Assembly (NCBI GenBank): GCA_033852175.1 | Contig: JAWSUY010000030.1 | Span: forward strand, 62,001-126,000 | Length of the DNA: 64,000 bases | Direction: 5' to 3' | Source of the DNA: Agarilytica sp033852175 | GTDB lineage: Bacteria; Pseudomonadota; Gammaproteobacteria; Pseudomonadales; Cellvibrionaceae | Part shown: positions 27,171 through 36,165 of the stretch, piece by piece | Numbering within the stretch: the stretch's first letter is position 1 | How the letters are laid out: each line of letters starts with the position of its first letter | Notes under the pieces: model-generated | Seen by the model: only the letters and a program-made list of their open reading frames with translations | The model's database searches: none | What the model was told of the DNA's origin: nothing | Position numbers and translations under genes: made by a program

Positions 27171-27704
27171 CTACTCTTCGGATAACGCGATTACTCGAGG
27201 CCGCTCAACCCAGCCATCGAGACCATCAGATACGATTTCAATTAATTCGATTTTATTTTCGACAGTTTCAATAATTCGGCCGTGGTTTTTGCCTAGAAAA
27301 TTTCCGGTCTTAACCCAATGAATGGTACCTGAAGGGTCAGATAGCAAAGCCCACAGCACGCCACTTTTTTTCAAATTCCCCACCATTTTAATAGCTCCCA
27401 AATCGAAGCTTTCGAGAAATTCACGCGTCCGATTAAAGTCAGGTTTTACATTTGAATTGGACGCTGAAATGATTCGCCTCTTAACCTCTAAAGGACGATC
27501 AAAAGGGCTGCGTTGAGCCGCAGCGCTGTAAGCAAATGCCTCATACGGTTTAAAAGACGGTAGCGCTTCGATATTTCCTGACGGTCTAGTTTTCGTATCC
27601 TGAATATACAAGCGCAAATCTTGATGCTCTCCACCACTACTGCACCCGACAAGAAAACTAGCTAGAGCAAAAATCACAAAATAAAACTTTAGTATTCTAG
27701 CCAC
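27171..27704 (-). CDS. pilP: Type IV pilus lipoprotein PilP
   Basis: A 177-residue inner-membrane lipoprotein: lipobox F-L-V-G-C with lipidated Cys21, then a disordered linker and a C-terminal beta domain (about 95-170; MVGNLKKSGVLWALLSDPSGTIHWVKTG is spread over this region). PilP binds the PilN-PilO heterodimer and touches the secretin, linking inner- and outer-membrane parts of the pilus machine. It lies four bases after pilO and 11 bases before pilQ. Confidence 0.95.
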   Translation of the reverse strand: MARILKFYFVIFALASFLVGCSSGGEHQDLRLYIQDTKTRPSGNIEALPSFKPYEAFAYSAAAQRSPFDRPLEVKRRIISASNSNVKPDFNRTREFLESFDLGAIKMVGNLKKSGVLWALLSDPSGTIHWVKTGNFLGKNHGRIIETVENKIELIEIVSDGLDGWVERPRVIALSEE

Positions 27705-27707
27705 ACT

Positions 27708-28322
27708 CTACTCCTGGGGCTTATATCGATAGGTTTTAGCTAAAATATCCATCTTCAGCCCGCTATTCTCTTTGCTCTCTCTCTTTATTGAAAAATCATG
27801 CAAAGTTACTATCCGAGGCATACCCGCGATCCCACTAACAAAAGCTCCAAACTCGTGATAACCACCGGCAACACTAATCTTTAACGGCAATTCAATATGG
27901 AAGTCAGTAGGCACTTCATTTTGAGGATTTATTGCTTCAATCTCCAAGCGGGATTCGATTGCCTTATCTTCAAGGTCATCGAGCAAGCCCGGCATCTCAA
28001 TACTGCTTGGCAATCTCGACACCAACGCATTAAGCGTTCCTGACATCTCTTGCATTTGCTTACGGTATCGATCGAGATTAGCCGCCTCGTAGGCTTTCGT
28101 TTCAAATGACTGTTTCAATTCACCTTCTTTAGTTTTTACCCTATTGAGTTCGCTCGCTTTATCGTTAACGATAAAAAAATGGCTGGCGAATAAGATAGCG
28201 ATTGACGCAACAACGCAAAGTAACACCTTTACAGGTATAGGCCAGACCCCAATGCGATCCCAATCAATGTTATTGAAATCGAACTCCTGGATCTGCTCAA
28301 TATATTTATTCAGATCAGCCAT
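27708..28322 (-). CDS. pilO: Type IV pilus alignment protein PilO
   Basis: 204 residues from ATG at 28322 (MADLNKYIEQIQEF). AGAGGA lies eight bases upstream, while the GTG at 28340 would add six residues and has less support. There is a short cytoplasmic N-terminus, one transmembrane helix (PVKVLLCVVASIAILFASHF, about 29-48), a coiled coil (about 55-95) and a ferredoxin-like periplasmic domain with I-N-P-Q-N-E and G-G-Y-H-E-F-G-A-F. It pairs with PilN on the inner membrane. The start overlaps the pilN stop by eight bases. Confidence 0.95.
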   Translation of the reverse strand: MADLNKYIEQIQEFDFNNIDWDRIGVWPIPVKVLLCVVASIAILFASHFFIVNDKASELNRVKTKEGELKQSFETKAYEAANLDRYRKQMQEMSGTLNALVSRLPSSIEMPGLLDDLEDKAIESRLEIEAINPQNEVPTDFHIELPLKISVAGGYHEFGAFVSGIAGMPRIVTLHDFSIKRESKENSGLKMDILAKTYRYKPQE

Positions 28323-28881
28323 CCGTCCCGTCCTCTTCACCTGGTATGGTTGCAGTTAAACGCAAAGAAAATTTTTGTGCTTGTGGACCCGAACCAGGAT
28401 CAGCCGAAATAGAAACTATACTCGTATCCGTAAACCAATCAGAGTCCTCTAGCTGGCGCATAAATTCAGAAATCCTATTGTTTGAGTCACTGATACCCTC
28501 CACAACAAACTTCTCACCGCTTCTAGATAAAGCAACTAAAAACACGCCATTAGGCATAGCTTTAGCAAACTCATCAAAATAATGGACGATAATAGCCCGG
28601 CGCCCCTCAAGGTCTTGAATGACTTGCATTCGATCAAGCAGGGCTTTACGTTCTTTTTTTAGCGTTTTAATTTCTTCAACCTGGCTCTGCAACAATTTAA
28701 TTTCAGAGTCTAAAATATTATTCCGCGCTTTTTGTTCCGTTATCGCCCCATCTACAGAACGAACCCACACCATAGCAATCAAGGCTGTCACAATACACAC
28801 GCCGCCGAGCTGAGTAAGAAATTCCTTTTTCTTCTCTTGACGCATTTCCTCCCGCCAAGGTAAGAGATTTATTTGTGCCAT
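28315..28881 (-). CDS. pilN: Type IV pilus assembly protein PilN
   Basis: A 188-residue inner-membrane protein. The N-terminal INLLPWREE motif (residues 4-12) inserts into the groove of cytoplasmic PilM. A transmembrane helix follows (about 23-42), then a coiled coil (about 45-80) and a ferredoxin-like periplasmic domain. Together with PilO it carries the alignment subcomplex. Its ATG shares a base with the pilM stop, so pilM-pilN-pilO are all translationally coupled. Confidence 0.96.
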   Translation of the reverse strand: MAQINLLPWREEMRQEKKKEFLTQLGGVCIVTALIAMVWVRSVDGAITEQKARNNILDSEIKLLQSQVEEIKTLKKERKALLDRMQVIQDLEGRRAIIVHYFDEFAKAMPNGVFLVALSRSGEKFVVEGISDSNNRISEFMRQLEDSDWFTDTSIVSISADPGSGPQAQKFSLRLTATIPGEEDGTDG

Positions 28882-29948
28882 TATTGAAAACCCCTCAAAG
28901 CTAAACCTGTCGCAATCATCAAAGAAGGTGCATCATTAGTTAGCATCGCTGAATTTACACGAGACGAAATCGACATATTGGCAAAAGGGTTCGCAACGGT
29001 CACAGAGGTTCCCAACTTTTCCTCAATCAGACTTGCCAGCCCCTCGAGAGAGGCGACCCCCCCAGCAAGAACAATATGGTCAACATCATTATACTGACTG
29101 GATGAAAAGAAAAACTGCAAGGACCTAGTTACCTGCTGAACAACAGCGTCTTTAAAAGGCTCTAACACTTCCGGCTCATAGTCATCAGGTAAACCGCCCT
29201 GCTTTTTAGCTAGACCAGCCTCATCAGCGGATAAGCCATAACGGCGCTGAATTTCTTCAGTCAATTGCTTTCCACCGAAAAGCTGCTCTCGGGTGTAAAT
29301 TGTTTTACCGTCAATTAATACACTAAGGGTTGTCATTGTTGCGCCGATATCTAAAACTGCGACAATTTGCTCTTCTTGATCCTCAAACTGCTCCTGAACA
29401 AGAGCAAAGGCCCTCTCCAATGTATAGGCTTCAACATCGACGACTTTAGGGTTGAGATCTGCCATTTCTAAAATACTGGCTCGAGAGTCAACGTTCTCAC
29501 GTCGACAAGCAGCTAGCAACACCTCCACCTGCTCTGGATTTTTTTCTGAAACACCCTGAATATCGAAGTCGATTGCGACCTCTTCGAGCGGGTAAGGGAT
29601 ATATTGATCAGCCTCAAGAGAGATCTGCATCTCCATAGCCTCATCGCCAAGATCCCCAGGCATTTCAATTAACTTGGTAATCACGGAAGAACCGGCCACA
29701 GCCACAGCAGCATCTTTCACTTTCGTCCGACAGCTCTGCACCACAGCTTTGACCACCTGAGCAACAACCTCAGGGTCATTAATGTTTTTTTCAACAACTG
29801 CATTTGCAGGCAAAGGCTTAACCGCATAGTTTTCGACCCGGTAACTGTCCCCCTGTCGACTGATTTCCAACATTTTGACAGAGGTAGAACTAATGTCCAA
29901 CCCAAGTAGTGGTTTTTGTTTTTTATTAAAAATATCTAGGAAACCCAT
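28881..29948 (-). CDS. pilM: Type IV pilus actin-like protein PilM
   Basis: 355 residues from ATG 29948 (MGFLDIFNKKQKPLLGLDIS), preferred over a GTG seven codons upstream because family members begin at this point. It is an actin/FtsA-like ATPase: phosphate 1 G-L-D-I-S-S-T-S-V-K, phosphate 2 L-D-I-G-A-T-M-T-T-L, and adenosine motif L-A-G-G-V-A-S-L-E-G-L. It forms the cytoplasmic ring that binds the PilN tail. First gene of pilMNOPQ, divergent from ponA across 153 bases. Confidence 0.96.
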   Translation of the reverse strand: MGFLDIFNKKQKPLLGLDISSTSVKMLEISRQGDSYRVENYAVKPLPANAVVEKNINDPEVVAQVVKAVVQSCRTKVKDAAVAVAGSSVITKLIEMPGDLGDEAMEMQISLEADQYIPYPLEEVAIDFDIQGVSEKNPEQVEVLLAACRRENVDSRASILEMADLNPKVVDVEAYTLERAFALVQEQFEDQEEQIVAVLDIGATMTTLSVLIDGKTIYTREQLFGGKQLTEEIQRRYGLSADEAGLAKKQGGLPDDYEPEVLEPFKDAVVQQVTRSLQFFFSSSQYNDVDHIVLAGGVASLEGLASLIEEKLGTSVTVANPFANMSISSRVNSAMLTNDAPSLMIATGLALRGFQ

Positions 29949-30101
29949 TTTTCTATCTATTTCCGTCACTTAGCTTATCTTTATGTTATAGCACTTTAAG
30001 TGTAACCTGCAACACATGCACACATATGTAAAGTGTGAAAAAGATCTTATAATTGCAATTTCCATTAGAAATCGACTCTCTATTCTTAAGCTATATATCA
30101 A

Positions 30102-32678
30102 ATGAAACTAAAAAATTCTTTTTTGATCACCATTTTATGGCTATCGCTTCTCGGTTCTGGCGGAACCGCGATGATTATGGCGGGATTTTACCTCTATTTG
30201 AGCCCCAAATTACCCCCAGTTGAGTCAATTCGAGAGATTCGACTCGAAACACCACTAAGAATATACACCGCAGACCATAAACTTATTGGTGAATTCGGCG
30301 AACGCCGCCGCTACCCAATCAAATACGAAGACATTCCTACAGATTTTATAAACGCACTCATATCGGCTGAAGACGATGATTTTTATTCGCACAATGGCGT
30401 ATCAGTAAAAGGGCTATTACGGGCAGTCACTCACCTTGTAGCCACAGGACGAAGAGCTTCAGGTGGCAGCACCCTCACCATGCAATTAACCCGTCACGTA
30501 TTCCTTTCCCTTAAACGAACATTTTCACGTAAATTTAACGAAATATTGCTCGCATTAAGAATCGAAAAAGAACTCAACAAAGAAGAAATTCTCGAACTCT
30601 ACGTCAACATGATGTTTCTCGGAAAGCGCGCCTACGGTATTGAAGCTGCTGCCGAAGTCTACTACGGCAAAACCATCGGAGATCTAAGCTTAGCCCAACA
30701 CGCCATGCTCGTTGGCGTATTTAAAGGCCCTTCGACACAAAACCCTATTGCAAACCCAAACAAAGCACGAGCCCGACGAAACTATGTGCTCAGCCGCATG
30801 CTGAAACTTGGGCACATCAACCAAGAACGATTTAACGAAGCGTCCTCACAACCCGTAACAGCACGCTACCACGGTAACAAACTCGAGCTTAGCGCGCCCT
30901 ACGCCTCCGAAATGGCACGTAAAAAAGCCATAAAACTGTTTGGAACAGGTGCTTACTCCCAAGGCTATAGAATCACCACCACAATCGACAGCAAGCTCCA
31001 AAACAGAGCTAACAAGGCCATCGTTTCAGGCCTACTTCAATACGACCAAAGGCATGGTTACAGAGGCCCAGAACAGCAACTTGACCTCCTAGATGCGCCA
31101 GAAATAGCCCTTACGCCAACCCCAGAAGAAGATAGCGCTGCACTCCCTCCAGCCATGCCAAGAGACTATACTAGCTGGGCAAAAGCCCTGTCAGCAATAC
31201 CTGATTACTCAGGGCTTTCGGTAGCCGCAGTGATTTCCACAGAAGAAAAAAGCATTACCGTACTGACGAAAAGCGGAATATATGAAATCATTCCCTGGGA
31301 GAATGGCTTATCCAGGGCCAGACCATACATAACCGAAAACAAACGCGGTCCCAGCCCGAAAACGACTGCAGACATCATGCAAATCGGAGACGTCATACGC
31401 ATAAGGAGAGACAAGGACAACAAACCACACCTATCTCAAATACCCGCAGCACAAGCCTCTCTCGTATCCCTCACTCCCGACAATGGCGCAATAAGATCCA
31501 TTGTTGGCGGGTTTAATTTTAATCACAGCAATTTTAACCGTGCAATTCAAGCCAAGCGCCAACCAGGCTCAAACTTTAAACCTTTTATATATACTGCAGC
31601 ACTAGAGAACGGACTCACCGCAGCCACAATAATGAACGATGCGCCTATTGTTATTGCCGACAAGCAGCTTGAAAAATACTGGCGCCCCGAAAATTCCAGC
31701 AAAAAATTCTACGGACCAACTCGACTTAGAGTGGCTCTTTTTCGTTCGATCAATCTGGTATCAATCCGAGTTCTCGAACGCGTGGGAATCACCAACACCG
31801 TAAGAATCTTAGAAAAATTTGGTTTCGACCCAACCCAACTTCCTCACGACCTGTCGCTAGCACTGGGAACACATGCAGTCACCCCTCTCGATATTGCCAG
31901 TGGCTATTCAATATTTGCAAACGGAGGATATAAAATTGAACCCTACCTAATACAACGCATAGAAAATTTTGATGGTGACGCCATTTACGATGCTAGCCCA
32001 GCAACTGCATGCCGCAAATGCGATACAGAAACAAACCTAAATGTAAATAACCCCACTTCTGCACCCTCAACACACGCAAGCAATACAATCGAGCCGAAAG
32101 AGTACGAGATCGATGACATCTTTTCCCTAGGCCTCAACACAAAACGAGCCCTAGGGATAATGACAGCTGAAGACTACCCTAGGGCAACAAAGGTAATATC
32201 AGCTCAAGTCGCGTACATCATTGACTCAATGCTAAAAGATGTCGTGAGGAGAGGAACAGGCTACAAAGCATGGAAAAAATTCAAGCGTCCAGACCTCGCG
32301 GGCAAGACCGGCACAACAAACGGCCCAGTAGATGCCTGGTTTTCCGGTTACCACCCCAATATCGTTACCAGTACCTGGCTTGGTTTTGACCAAAACCTCC
32401 CCCTGGGAAACAGAGAGTACGGGGGATCGGCAGCACTTCCGATTTGGCTCGACTACATGGAACTTGCCCTGGAAAACCAGCCCGTCATAACGAGAGAGCA
32501 GCCAGCTGGCATCGTATCTGTGCGCATAACCGCCAAAACAGGCAAGCGCGCGAAAGCCGGAGACCCGAACGCTATTTTTGAAATTTTCAGGAATGAAAAT
32601 GTACCAGACTTCGATGAATCTGCGGAAATCAACCCACTAAACCCCGAGGAGAGCATCACGGAAGAGTTAGGCTTTTAA
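30102..32678 (+). CDS. ponA: Penicillin-binding protein 1A
   Basis: An 858-residue bifunctional peptidoglycan synthase. One N-terminal transmembrane helix (about 8-32); glycosyltransferase (GT51) domain about 55-230 with catalytic E in S-A-E-D-D-D-F-Y and G-G-S-T-L-T-M-Q-L; an OB/linker region about 310-450 of low conservation; and transpeptidase about 450-790 with S-N-F-K (active serine), S-I-N and K-T-G-T-T. Between the SxN and KTG boxes is a divergent stretch with a C-R-K-C pair (about 640-660). It is divergent from pilM, the usual place for ponA. A palindrome covers its stop codon. Confidence 0.97.
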   Translation: MKLKNSFLITILWLSLLGSGGTAMIMAGFYLYLSPKLPPVESIREIRLETPLRIYTADHKLIGEFGERRRYPIKYEDIPTDFINALISAEDDDFYSHNGVSVKGLLRAVTHLVATGRRASGGSTLTMQLTRHVFLSLKRTFSRKFNEILLALRIEKELNKEEILELYVNMMFLGKRAYGIEAAAEVYYGKTIGDLSLAQHAMLVGVFKGPSTQNPIANPNKARARRNYVLSRMLKLGHINQERFNEASSQPVTARYHGNKLELSAPYASEMARKKAIKLFGTGAYSQGYRITTTIDSKLQNRANKAIVSGLLQYDQRHGYRGPEQQLDLLDAPEIALTPTPEEDSAALPPAMPRDYTSWAKALSAIPDYSGLSVAAVISTEEKSITVLTKSGIYEIIPWENGLSRARPYITENKRGPSPKTTADIMQIGDVIRIRRDKDNKPHLSQIPAAQASLVSLTPDNGAIRSIVGGFNFNHSNFNRAIQAKRQPGSNFKPFIYTAALENGLTAATIMNDAPIVIADKQLEKYWRPENSSKKFYGPTRLRVALFRSINLVSIRVLERVGITNTVRILEKFGFDPTQLPHDLSLALGTHAVTPLDIASGYSIFANGGYKIEPYLIQRIENFDGDAIYDASPATACRKCDTETNLNVNNPTSAPSTHASNTIEPKEYEIDDIFSLGLNTKRALGIMTAEDYPRATKVISAQVAYIIDSMLKDVVRRGTGYKAWKKFKRPDLAGKTGTTNGPVDAWFSGYHPNIVTSTWLGFDQNLPLGNREYGGSAALPIWLDYMELALENQPVITREQPAGIVSVRITAKTGKRAKAGDPNAIFEIFRNENVPDFDESAEINPLNPEESITEELGF

Positions 32679-32686
32679 AGCCTAAC
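32666..32686 (+). repeat. Palindrome across the ponA stop codon
   Basis: Ten-base perfect arms (GTTAGGCTTT / AAAGCCTAAC) around one central T, spanning the TAA. No T-run follows, so it is not a typical intrinsic terminator, but the hairpin could protect the 3' end of the ponA message. Confidence 0.5.
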
Positions 32687-32787
32687 GAACAGACTGCTCA
32701 GGCCAGCGCTGTAACTGAGAAAGCCACACCATATATGAATATAAAAAAGGCGTGCAGCAAACAAAACTGAAACACACCCTTAAAACG

Positions 32788-32815
32788 CAAAAACCCCGAC
32801 TTTCGCCAGGGTTCT
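32788..32815 (-). terminator. Intrinsic terminator of rpmE
   Basis: On the minus strand a 9-base-pair stem (with two G-T wobbles) closed by a GAAA tetraloop and followed by TTTTT. It starts about 24 bases after the rpmE stop. Because ponA ends convergently nearby, it also separates the two units. Confidence 0.8.
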
Positions 32816-32838
32816 TTACAATAAAAATTTATTGTCTT

Positions 32839-33069
32839 CTACTTTGCATCTTCTTCGGCTGTAGTAGAGCGTCGCGAGAAACGCTTATTAAAGCGATCAA
32901 TACGGCCGCCAGTATCTGCAGCTTTTTGCTTACCCGTATAAAAAGGGTGGCAGCTAGAGCATATATCAAGATGCATCTCACCGACCAACGTAGAGCCAGT
33001 CTCAATCACATTACCACAACTACAGGTTGCGACCATTTTACCATATTTAGGTTGAATATCAGTTTGCAT
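32839..33069 (-). CDS. rpmE: 50S ribosomal protein L31 (zinc-binding type)
   Basis: 76 residues from ATG 33069 (MQTDIQPKYGKMVATCSCGN), chosen by alignment with E. coli L31; longer upstream frames overlap the priA leader. Four zinc-ligand cysteines are present as C-S-C-G and C-S-S-C-H-P-F-Y-T-G-K, so this is the zinc-containing form, which in many bacteria is swapped for a zinc-free paralogue during zinc starvation. The C-terminal R-I-D-R-F-N-K-R-F is typical. The tail (SRRSTTAEEDAK) is a little longer than in E. coli. It is divergent from priA. Confidence 0.96.
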   Translation of the reverse strand: MQTDIQPKYGKMVATCSCGNVIETGSTLVGEMHLDICSSCHPFYTGKQKAADTGGRIDRFNKRFSRRSTTAEEDAK

Positions 33070-33235
33070 AAATGCCTCATTTTTCGCAGTGTATCGCCAC
33101 ATGGTCTTGTGCCAAGCACCATACACGATTAATCTATCGGGCTGTAAAAACAGAGGGCGCATACTAGCCCCAAACGATTCTCAGCGCAAGCTTATAGCCA
33201 AGCAAGTCGCTCACAAAACAACCTTTCGGCCTTGC

Positions 33236-35467
33236 ATGCTCCAATTTCTTTCAGTAGCACTTCCGGTCCCGATACGAGATACATTTACCTATCGCCACTC
33301 GCATTCAGACCCACACAACCCTCGAGCTGAACACGGCATAAAGGTATGCCCCCCCACTATCGGGGCTCGGGTTCGCGTACCTTTTGGGCGGAGAGAGCTC
33401 ATCGGCATTATCACAGCTGTTGAAACCACATGCGATATCCCCAACGAAAAACTAAAAGATATATTAGAGATAATCGACGATACAGCCCTCATCCCCGAAG
33501 AACTACTATCTCTCTGCATCTGGGCATCCAGTTACTACCACCACTCGCTCGGCGAGGCTCTTAGCGCCGCAACCCCTCAAAGGTTCAGAGATGGAAAAGC
33601 CCCCACTACAGCCAAGGCTTACATACACACACAAGAAGGCAAAGGCCTCCCGGAAAATGGATTGGCGAGAGCAAAAAAACAGCAGGACATCCACCAACAC
33701 CTACTCAAACACAAAAGCCTGGCCGATTCAGACCTAGGTTTGCACGACTTTTCCAAGGCCACGATAAAGGCTTTAATGGAAAAAAACATTATCACCAGCA
33801 GAGCCCTAGATCCAGAACTCGATAAAAGTGCAGCCGAGCCATCAGATATACTAAGAGAATCCGCCAAACCACCAAACGATGAGCAAAGCAAAGCCCTCAC
33901 AACCATTCGTTACCATGAATACAACTGCTACCTCCTGCAAGGCACTACCGGTAGTGGCAAAACAGAAGTGTACTTACAAACCATTGCCCGCATCCTGCAG
34001 GCAGGGCAACAAGCTTTAGTTTTAATTCCTGAAATAGGCCTATCCCCCCAGACTATCGCTCGCTTTAGGGAACGCTTTAACACGCCAATAGTAGAGCTGC
34101 ATTCAAATATCGCAGAGGGACTTCGCGCTCAAAACTGGCAGGATGCCAAAAGCGGAAAGGCAAAAATAATAATCGGAACCCGCCTGGCATCCCTGACACC
34201 GTTTAGAGATCTCGGCATTATTATTATCGATGAGGAGCACGACCAATCCTACAAACAGCAAGACGGCTTTAAATATTCCGCGCGAGACCTCTGCATATAT
34301 AGAGCCCACACCCAAAACATCCCCATTATACTAGGATCTGCCACCCCTTCATTGGAAAGCCTTCATAACGCAAATACGGGTAAGTATAAAAAACTCGTCA
34401 TGCGCCAAAGAGCTGGGAGCGCCAAACCTCCCGCCATCACAATAATTGACTTAAAAAACCAAAGAACAGAATCGGGACTGAGCCAACAATCACTTGAGCA
34501 CATACACAGAACCATCAAGCAAAACGAACAAGCCCTTATCTTTTTGAATCGTCGAGGCTACGCACCGGTATTAGTTTGTCATAGCTGTGGATGGAATGCT
34601 CAATGCCAATCCTGCGATGCTCAGATGACACTGCACCAACAACCGCGCCACTTACTCTGTCACTACTGTGAACGCCGAAAACCTATACCAAACTCATGCC
34701 CGAACTGTGGCCACTTCGAACTACAAACATCAGGCTACGGGACAGAGCAGCTGGAGAAAACCCTATCCGCACTATTCCCACAAACAGAAGTTATTCGCGT
34801 CGACAGAGATTCAACCCAAAGGAAAAACAGCTTTGAACAAAAGCTTCAAATAGCAACCGAAAACAAAGCCTGTATTTTTGTTGGGACTCAAATGCTAGCC
34901 AAAGGACACCATCTCCCCAACCTCACACTCGTAATTGTATTAGATGCGGATCAAGGATTAATGAGCCCTGATTTTCGCGGGCTAGAAATGATGGGACAAT
35001 TAATTACACAGGTAGCAGGACGCGCGGGAAGGGAAAATAAACTAGGCCATGTTCTAGTGCAAAGTCACAGACCTGACCACCCCCTACTTAACTTACTGCT
35101 AGATCAGGGATACAACAGTTATGCAAAACAGCTGTTACATATTCGTCAAAGCGCCCTACTTCCACCCTTTCAATACGCAGCCACGTTTAAGGCTGAAAGT
35201 AAGCGGGCTGAAAGCTGTATAGAATTTTTAAATATTGTGCGCGCCTCACTCCAAGGCGCAGGCGCCTCAGAACTGCTGAAAACCATAGGGCCAATTCCAG
35301 CATCGCAAGAGAAGATAAATAATAAATACCGCTATAGTTACAGCGTTTTCTGCCCTTCAAGACAGCGACTACAAAACATCTTAGCTAAAGCAATAAAAGA
35401 AATAGACCAGCTAGCTCTTTCCAAAAGAACACGCTGGTCATTAACAGTAGACCCCAGCTCTTTGTGA
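33236..35467 (+). CDS. priA: Primosomal replication protein N' (PriA helicase)
   Basis: 743 residues from ATG 33236 (MLQFLSVALPVPIRDTFTY), which matches family N-termini; the frame is open further upstream but that part overlaps the promoter region. PriA restarts collapsed replication forks. Order: 3' DNA-binding domain (about 1-100), winged helix, helicase core with Walker A G-T-T-G-S-G-K-T-E, D-E-E-H (DEAH-like box), G-S-A-T-P-S-L-E and Q-V-A-G-R-A-G-R, and a zinc-binding insert with four C-x2-C pairs (C-H-S-C-G-W through C-P-N-C-G). Length is close to E. coli PriA. In Pseudomonas argS would follow; here it does not. Confidence 0.96.
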   Translation: MLQFLSVALPVPIRDTFTYRHSHSDPHNPRAEHGIKVCPPTIGARVRVPFGRRELIGIITAVETTCDIPNEKLKDILEIIDDTALIPEELLSLCIWASSYYHHSLGEALSAATPQRFRDGKAPTTAKAYIHTQEGKGLPENGLARAKKQQDIHQHLLKHKSLADSDLGLHDFSKATIKALMEKNIITSRALDPELDKSAAEPSDILRESAKPPNDEQSKALTTIRYHEYNCYLLQGTTGSGKTEVYLQTIARILQAGQQALVLIPEIGLSPQTIARFRERFNTPIVELHSNIAEGLRAQNWQDAKSGKAKIIIGTRLASLTPFRDLGIIIIDEEHDQSYKQQDGFKYSARDLCIYRAHTQNIPIILGSATPSLESLHNANTGKYKKLVMRQRAGSAKPPAITIIDLKNQRTESGLSQQSLEHIHRTIKQNEQALIFLNRRGYAPVLVCHSCGWNAQCQSCDAQMTLHQQPRHLLCHYCERRKPIPNSCPNCGHFELQTSGYGTEQLEKTLSALFPQTEVIRVDRDSTQRKNSFEQKLQIATENKACIFVGTQMLAKGHHLPNLTLVIVLDADQGLMSPDFRGLEMMGQLITQVAGRAGRENKLGHVLVQSHRPDHPLLNLLLDQGYNSYAKQLLHIRQSALLPPFQYAATFKAESKRAESCIEFLNIVRASLQGAGASELLKTIGPIPASQEKINNKYRYSYSVFCPSRQRLQNILAKAIKEIDQLALSKRTRWSLTVDPSSL

Positions 35468-36141
35468 CAACGATCCATGAGGAGCCCACTGAAACGCCAA
35501 AACATCTCACCCACACCACCATTTATTACCTTAATATAATGGGCAGCATTAGCAGCCTCGTTTTCACATAACCCCAAAAGTGCCGATTCCTTCTGCCTTT
35601 ATCTGATGTAGCATTGTTCGATATTATTTTAATAATCACTAGAGAGGAAATTTATGGTTATAGGCAATCTGGGTTCATAAACACAACCCCTCACACCTAA
35701 AACCCTGGCAGCCCATATTCAAAATAATCTCAAGGATCAAACCATCCCAGACAGCCATTTCATCAACCCCTATCTTATTGAATTTGAGCATCGCATCTTG
35801 AAGTTTGCTAAGTTCTATCTTTAACATACTCTCCACCCCGGCCATCGCCTTCAGGGATTTCTCAGCTCTTGCTTTCCATTAATAAATAGCATGCCCCCTC
35901 TACGCAATTACATTATTACTTAGGGCGGTCGGTAGATCACGAGTTTTTAAAACTATATATTAGTGTCAAGCTCTTGCCATTCACAAGCAGTTAACGTCTA
36001 ATTAACAACCGGAACAACTAAGGATGGCGCCCCTCTTACAGAGATGCTTCATCTCCGCTAGCTCATGCAAAGCTACACATTAGCCAAAGCACTAGAAGCA
36101 CACAAACACTATCGATACTCTTGGCACTTTAGCCATTCGAC
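35468..36141. other. Gene-poor gap after priA (674 bases)
   Basis: Contains one coding-like small frame on the minus strand (35675-35845, listed separately). It also has a strong ribosome-binding site (GAGAGGAAATTT) before an 8-codon frame at 35654 on the plus strand that stops at once, possibly the stump of a lost gene. No terminator for priA and no clear promoter for the following lipoprotein is visible. The whole gap looks like decayed accessory DNA. Confidence 0.5.
35675..35845 (-). CDS. Unrecognised 56-residue ORF, possibly a gene remnant
   Basis: ATG 35845 to TGA 35675 encodes MAGVESMLKIELSKLQDAM and then LKFNKIGVDEMAVWDGLIL, ending in a Cys-rich tail (MGCQGFRCEGLCL). The first 35 residues form a good amphipathic helix or coiled-coil pattern, and the frame stays open and protein-like upstream of the ATG for nine more codons (WKARAEKSL-like) to a stop. 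An alternative start is ATG 35827, which has GGAG just upstream. I do not recognise a family. It may be the C-terminal piece of a broken gene or a real small protein. Confidence 0.35.
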   Translation of the reverse strand: MAGVESMLKIELSKLQDAMLKFNKIGVDEMAVWDGLILEIILNMGCQGFRCEGLCL

Positions 36142-36165
36142 ATGGATATGGATATGGATATGGAC
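36142..36165 (+). repeat. Hexanucleotide repeat ATGGAT at the start of the lipoprotein gene
   Basis: Three copies of ATGGAT and one ATGGAC in tandem, directly followed by ATGATG. Each unit is an in-frame start codon plus Asp. Changes in copy number would keep the frame but alter the number of candidate starts and the spacing to the promoter. Confidence 0.85.

Noticed and set aside
33089..33235. N-terminal extension of priA in the open frame
   Set aside because: Overlaps the rpmE promoter side and does not look like PriA; the internal ATG at 33236 fits the family.
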